A stretch of 64,000 bases of DNA. Source: Actinomadura rudentiformis (lineage in GTDB: Bacteria; Actinomycetota; Actinomycetes; Streptosporangiales; Streptosporangiaceae). The translations under genes were made by a program, and so were the position numbers. The notes below the pieces were generated by a model. The model did not search any database. It was not told where the DNA came from and worked only from the letters and a program-made list of their open reading frames with translations. Location: positions 186,001 through 250,000 of the forward strand of contig NZ_WBMT01000010.1 in the NCBI RefSeq assembly GCF_008923185.1. The letters are read 5' to 3'. Below are positions 61,058 to 64,000 of the stretch, in pieces; within the stretch, counting starts at the first letter, position 1, and each line of letters opens with the position of its first letter.

Positions 61058-61713
61058 GACTTGGCCTCCTTCGCTCCTCGCAGAGTCGCCACACCGCCGA
61101 AATAGGGGGAACTGGCTGGTGGCCGAGGCCATGGACGAACCTGGTAGTGCGAGACGCAGAGCTCGAAGCCGAGGCTCCGCATCCGCTCCAACGTCCGCCG
61201 GTTGGGACGGCAGCCGAACAGCAACCGCCGCATGAGCGGGGTGAGCAGGTCCTGGATCGAGCCGCGCAGTCCCTCGCCGCGCACATGCTCGAAGAACACC
61301 AGCCGGCCACCGGGCTTGAGCACCCGCCTGATTTCGGTGAGGGTGCCGTCAAGGTCAGGGACCATGCACAGCACGAGCGTGCACACGACCGCGTCGAAGG
61401 ACCCGTCAGGGAAGGGCAGCCGCTCACCGACCGCGTCGACGACCTCTATCGGCGAGGAGGAGTCGTCGAGCTTGTCGTGCAGCCGGCCTCGCATCGTGGG
61501 TGACGGCTCGACCGCCACGACCTCAGCCGCCGACCGGTAGTGCGCGAGGTTCTCGCCGGTTCCTGCGCCCACCTCCAGAACACGCCCCGTGACAGGACCC
61601 AGCAGGTCAGCCCTGATAGGGGTGATGGCGCGTTCGGCCGTTGCGGCGATGCGATCGTAGTTGCGCGCCATCCAGCGGGAGGCGCGTGTCTCCTGATAAT
61701 CGACCTGGGTCAT
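61054..61713 (-). CDS. Class I SAM-dependent methyltransferase (UbiE-like)
   Basis: 219 residues. YQETRASRWMARNYDRIAAT leads, SAM motif I is GRVLEVGAGTGENLAHY, then AVEPSPTMRGRL, FDAVVCTLVLCMVPDLDGTL, and EIRRVLKPGGRLVFFEHVRG. This last segment is typical of methyltransferase-11/UbiE-type proteins. The C-terminal CRPNRRTLERMRSLGFEL is the cap. It overlaps both neighbours by four bases, so it is part of the biosynthetic operon. It probably methylates the nascent product or a precursor (O-, N- or C-); the site is not predictable. Confidence 0.92.
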   Translation of the reverse strand: MTQVDYQETRASRWMARNYDRIAATAERAITPIRADLLGPVTGRVLEVGAGTGENLAHYRSAAEVVAVEPSPTMRGRLHDKLDDSSSPIEVVDAVGERLPFPDGSFDAVVCTLVLCMVPDLDGTLTEIRRVLKPGGRLVFFEHVRGEGLRGSIQDLLTPLMRRLLFGCRPNRRTLERMRSLGFELCVSHYQVRPWPRPPASSPYFGGVATLRGAKEAKS

Positions 61714-63095
61714 GAGGTCTCCCTTGCCGCCACCGGAACGTCGGTCGGGTAGCGGCCTGTGAAACAGGCGTTGCAGTACTCGGCCGGGTCTCCGCCGACG
61801 GCGTTCAGGAGCCGGTCGAGGGTGAGGAAGGCGAGGCTGTCGCAGCCCAGCCGGGCATCCAGCTCGTCGAGTGACACATTGGCCGCCAGCAGCTCGGCCC
61901 GCCGTCCGGTGTCCATCCCGTAGAAGCACGGCCAGCGGTAAGGCGGTGAGGCGATACGCACGTGGACTTCACGGGCTCCGGCCTCACGCAGCATCTCCAC
62001 GAGCGAGGACATGGTGGTCCCGCGTACGATCGAATCGTCCACGAGCACGACGTTGCGTCCGGCGACGGCCGCGTGGACGGCGGCGAGTTTCCGCCGGATC
62101 GCGTGCTCGCGCGCCGCCTGGCCCCTGGTGATGAACGATCGGCCGGCACCGGGGTGGCGGACCAGTCCTTGCACGATGGGCAGTCCGGTCTCGAACGCGT
62201 ACCCGTCGGCTGCGACCCGGGCCGTTTCCGGAGCCGCGACGACGACGGCGTCTCCGGGCGGTGGTGCGTCCTGGCCCAGCGCACGACCAGCCCGATGGCG
62301 GGCCTCGTACACGTCCAGGCCACCGAACTCGGAGTCGGTCCGGGCGAAGTAGACATACTCGAAGAGGCATCGCGCGGTTCGCGTCCCTGCCCCGGGGAGC
62401 CTGTCGCTCTGCACGCCGTGTGCGCTGACTTCCAGCAGTTCACCGGGTCCCAGGTCGCGCACGGGTGCGCCGCCCACAGCCCGGACCGCGGCCGGTTCGG
62501 ATGCCAGCAACCACGTCTCGCCGAGCTTGCCCAGGCACAGAGGATGGAAGCCTTGCGGGTCTCGCACGCCGATCAGGCGTTCTCCGTCGGAGAGCACCAT
62601 CGAGTACGCGCCGACGAGTTCCGGCAGGGCCTCGCGGGCCGCGGTGGGCAGCGATCGCAGTCCGTCGGCCATCGCGGCGTGCAGGAGCCGTGCCATCACC
62701 TCCGTGTCGGTGAGCTCGTCGGGTACGGCGACCCCGAGCTCTCGCGCGGACGCGTGCGGTTCCACGAGCGTGCCGTTGTGCGCCACGGCCACCGGACGGC
62801 CCGGACCGTCCGAGTCGCCGACGATGATGGGCTGGCCGCCCTCGCGTCCGTTCCCCGAGGTCGCATAGCGAACATGGCCGAGGGACCCTGCTCCCCTCGG
62901 CAGCCGTTCGTCAGGGAAGGCTTCGGGAACGGTCCCGGGTCCCACCCGCTTGATGAGACGACCCTGGTCCATCACCGCGATCCCCGCTGCCTCCTGGCCC
63001 CGATGCTGCAAGGCGATGAGCATGGATCGCACGAGGACAGCCGGGTCGTCGCCGCCCCAGGCTCCGGCCACGCCACATGCTTCGCGGAGCGTCAT
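61710..63095 (-). CDS. Amidophosphoribosyltransferase paralogue (PurF-like)
   Basis: 461 residues; normally makes 5-phosphoribosylamine from PRPP and glutamine, the first purine step. A six-residue propeptide precedes the nucleophile Cys (MTLREACGVAGAW, C7). Glutaminase residues are present (LGHVRYATSG, AVAHNGTLV), as is the PRPP loop VVLVDDSIVRGTT. All four Cys of the B. subtilis-type [4Fe-4S] cluster appear: ARCLFEYVYFARTDS, PCFYGMDTG and EYCNACFTGRYP. The enzyme therefore looks fully active. ATGA overlaps tie it to the biosynthetic operon and no other purine gene is near. It may supply phosphoribosylamine for the product, or be a resistant copy of a target enzyme. Confidence 0.94.
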   Translation of the reverse strand: MTLREACGVAGAWGGDDPAVLVRSMLIALQHRGQEAAGIAVMDQGRLIKRVGPGTVPEAFPDERLPRGAGSLGHVRYATSGNGREGGQPIIVGDSDGPGRPVAVAHNGTLVEPHASARELGVAVPDELTDTEVMARLLHAAMADGLRSLPTAAREALPELVGAYSMVLSDGERLIGVRDPQGFHPLCLGKLGETWLLASEPAAVRAVGGAPVRDLGPGELLEVSAHGVQSDRLPGAGTRTARCLFEYVYFARTDSEFGGLDVYEARHRAGRALGQDAPPPGDAVVVAAPETARVAADGYAFETGLPIVQGLVRHPGAGRSFITRGQAAREHAIRRKLAAVHAAVAGRNVVLVDDSIVRGTTMSSLVEMLREAGAREVHVRIASPPYRWPCFYGMDTGRRAELLAANVSLDELDARLGCDSLAFLTLDRLLNAVGGDPAEYCNACFTGRYPTDVPVAARETS

Positions 63096-63598
63096 CGGCG
63101 ATCACCCCCATGGGCGAGCCAGTCCCCGAAAGCCTCCAGATCGGGCAGGATCAGGGACGTGCACGCGAGCACGGCCAGGTTCTGGCGCATCTCCGTGATC
63201 GCGACGACCGTCCGCCCCGCCAGGCAGGCGCTGTGCATCTCGACCGCCGTTCCCATGCTCGGCTCGTGCTCGGGCAGCCAGGCCACGCATACGTCGCTGG
63301 CGGCAGCGGTCCGGGCGAGGCGATGGAAGGTGTCGATGAGAGCGGCAAGGCCCGGCCCTGCCTTGTCCCGTTGGACGATCGGCCGATCAGCGAGCTCGGC
63401 GTGTTCCCGGCGGATCATGTCCTCCTGGGCGCCGATCCAGTCGCGCATCAGGTCGAACGGATCATGGACCACGGCGTCGGGCCGGTATCGGGCGATCTCG
63501 GTGCGCAGGGCCGCTCGATAACCCTGGTCGGCATAGGCGGCTCCGCTCCGGGCCCCTTGCATGACTCCGGCGAGGAAGAACGACTGCGCGGCGCTCAT
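63092..63598 (-). CDS. Nucleoside 2-deoxyribosyltransferase-like protein
   Basis: 168 residues. SAAQSFFLAGVMQGARSG at the N-terminus, then PDAVVHDPFDLM and ASDVCVAWLPEHEPSMGTAVEMHSA. The last segment has the Asp and the Glu nucleophile in GTAVEM of the nucleoside 2-deoxyribosyltransferase superfamily, which includes CMP N-glycosidases such as MilB and BlsM. The end VAITEMRQNLAVLACTSLIL and PDLEAFGDWL also fits. It could cleave or transfer an N-glycosidic bond of a nucleotide. It lies in a four-base overlap with both PurF and the upstream partial gene, so these three are a functional unit. Confidence 0.8.
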   Translation of the reverse strand: MSAAQSFFLAGVMQGARSGAAYADQGYRAALRTEIARYRPDAVVHDPFDLMRDWIGAQEDMIRREHAELADRPIVQRDKAGPGLAALIDTFHRLARTAAASDVCVAWLPEHEPSMGTAVEMHSACLAGRTVVAITEMRQNLAVLACTSLILPDLEAFGDWLAHGGDRR

Positions 63599-64000
63599 TC
63601 GCTCACCGCCGAATACTCCGGCCAGACGCGATCGAGCGGCGCGGCCTTGTCGTACAGGGCCGCCGAGTCCATGACGAATTCGATGAGGTCCGCCGGAGCG
63701 CAGCCGATCGTGTCGGCCATCGGTTCCAGGTCCCGGTCGAAGCCCGCGCTGCCGTACGGGCTGACCGCTCCCTGGTTGTCCTTGGTGATCAGGTGCGAGC
63801 GATCGACGAGCTGGTCCCGCGGGCGGCCGGGGAAGGGCAACACGACTTCGCGCATCTTGCGGTCGTCGCGATGGACGGTCCTGATGGAGAGGTTGTTCTG
63901 CATCGGCGAGACCAGGATCCGGCGCATCAGCCCGTCAGGAGGCGGCACCGGCAGCATGGACCCCGGGCGGAAGGTGTAGGCCCGATAGGGCGCGTAGTCC
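63595..64000 (-). CDS. Unidentified protein, C-terminal part (5' end outside window)
   Basis: The frame is open from the right edge to the TGA at 63595, giving about 134 codons. Visible residues include DYAPYRAYTFRPGSMLPVPP, LVSPMQNNLSIRTVHRDD, LVDRSHLITKDNQGAVSPYG and APADLIEFVMDSAALYDKAA. I do not recognise the family. There are no membrane segments. An internal ATG at 63957 exists, but conserved-looking sequence continues upstream of it, so the gene probably starts outside the window. ATGA coupling with the deoxyribosyltransferase-like gene places it in the same operon. Confidence 0.6.
   Translation of the reverse strand, partial: DYAPYRAYTFRPGSMLPVPPPDGLMRRILVSPMQNNLSIRTVHRDDRKMREVVLPFPGRPRDQLVDRSHLITKDNQGAVSPYGSAGFDRDLEPMADTIGCAPADLIEFVMDSAALYDKAAPLDRVWPEYSAVSE

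Noticed and set aside
1..64000. CRISPR array
   Set aside because: No regularly spaced repeat-spacer pattern was seen; the only clear short repeats are the three GGGAGCCA copies, one tandem pair and the two TetR-site copies.

Overview
The window is high-GC DNA with actinomycete-type codon use. The gene families fit a filamentous actinomycete (Streptosporangiaceae, Thermomonosporaceae or Streptomyces-like): a mevalonate operon, an LAL-type LuxR regulator, an F420-type LLM oxidoreductase, modular PKS genes, and integrative elements that target tRNA-Pro. I cannot assign a genus from sequence alone.

Region 1 (1-14.8 kb) is a terpenoid biosynthetic locus. A class I terpene synthase (cut by the left edge) and a cytochrome P450 lie on the minus strand. 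Divergent from them is a tightly coupled mevalonate operon in the order mevalonate kinase, diphosphomevalonate decarboxylase, phosphomevalonate kinase, type 2 IPP isomerase, HMG-CoA reductase, HMG-CoA synthase. It is followed by a PLP aminotransferase, a polyprenyl diphosphate synthase and a degenerate IspH-like Fe-S protein. Together they can make IPP and DMAPP from acetyl-CoA, elongate them, cyclise and oxidise the product. The aminotransferase and the IspH-like protein are the unexpected members. A helix-turn-helix/TPR regulator closes the locus.

Region 2 (15-35 kb) is a decayed accessory region. It holds a P450 pseudogene, a DUF2637 pseudogene, the 3' half of a tRNA-Pro gene acting as an att core with nearby direct repeats, pieces of at least four recombinases or transposases, a phage-tail-like fragment and a response-regulator fragment. 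Between these lie intact single genes: a SpoIIE-type phosphatase, an EF-hand protein, a PhyH-type dioxygenase, an LAL regulator, a secreted protein, a methyltransferase/HxlR pair, a SnoaL-like protein, a CGNR regulator and an MFS transporter.

Region 3 (34.6-47.8 kb) is more housekeeping-like. It holds an NlpC/P60 peptidoglycan hydrolase, a BlaI/M56 pair, an eight-gene complex-I-like operon (nuoA, a cysteine-poor NuoB/NuoD-like hybrid, nuoH, J, K, L, M, N) without any of the canonical Fe-S or NADH-binding subunits, and a divergent TetR/DHA2 exporter pair.

Region 4 (47.7 kb to the right edge) is a translationally coupled minus-strand biosynthetic operon. Reading in transcription order it encodes a partial unknown protein, a nucleoside-deoxyribosyltransferase-like protein, a complete PurF paralogue, a methyltransferase, a fatty-acyl-AMP ligase, an ACP-KS protein, an LLM oxidoreductase, an AT-DH-KR-ACP protein, a KS-(dead AT)-ACP-(dead condensation) protein and an amidase-family protein that has lost two of its three catalytic residues. 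The acyl ligase should load the ACP-KS; the PKS module is split between KS and AT by the oxidoreductase gene. PurF and the deoxyribosyltransferase-like protein suggest ribosylamine or nucleotide chemistry joined to a short polyketide. This operon, the peripheral-arm-less complex I and the IspH-like protein are the most novel items.
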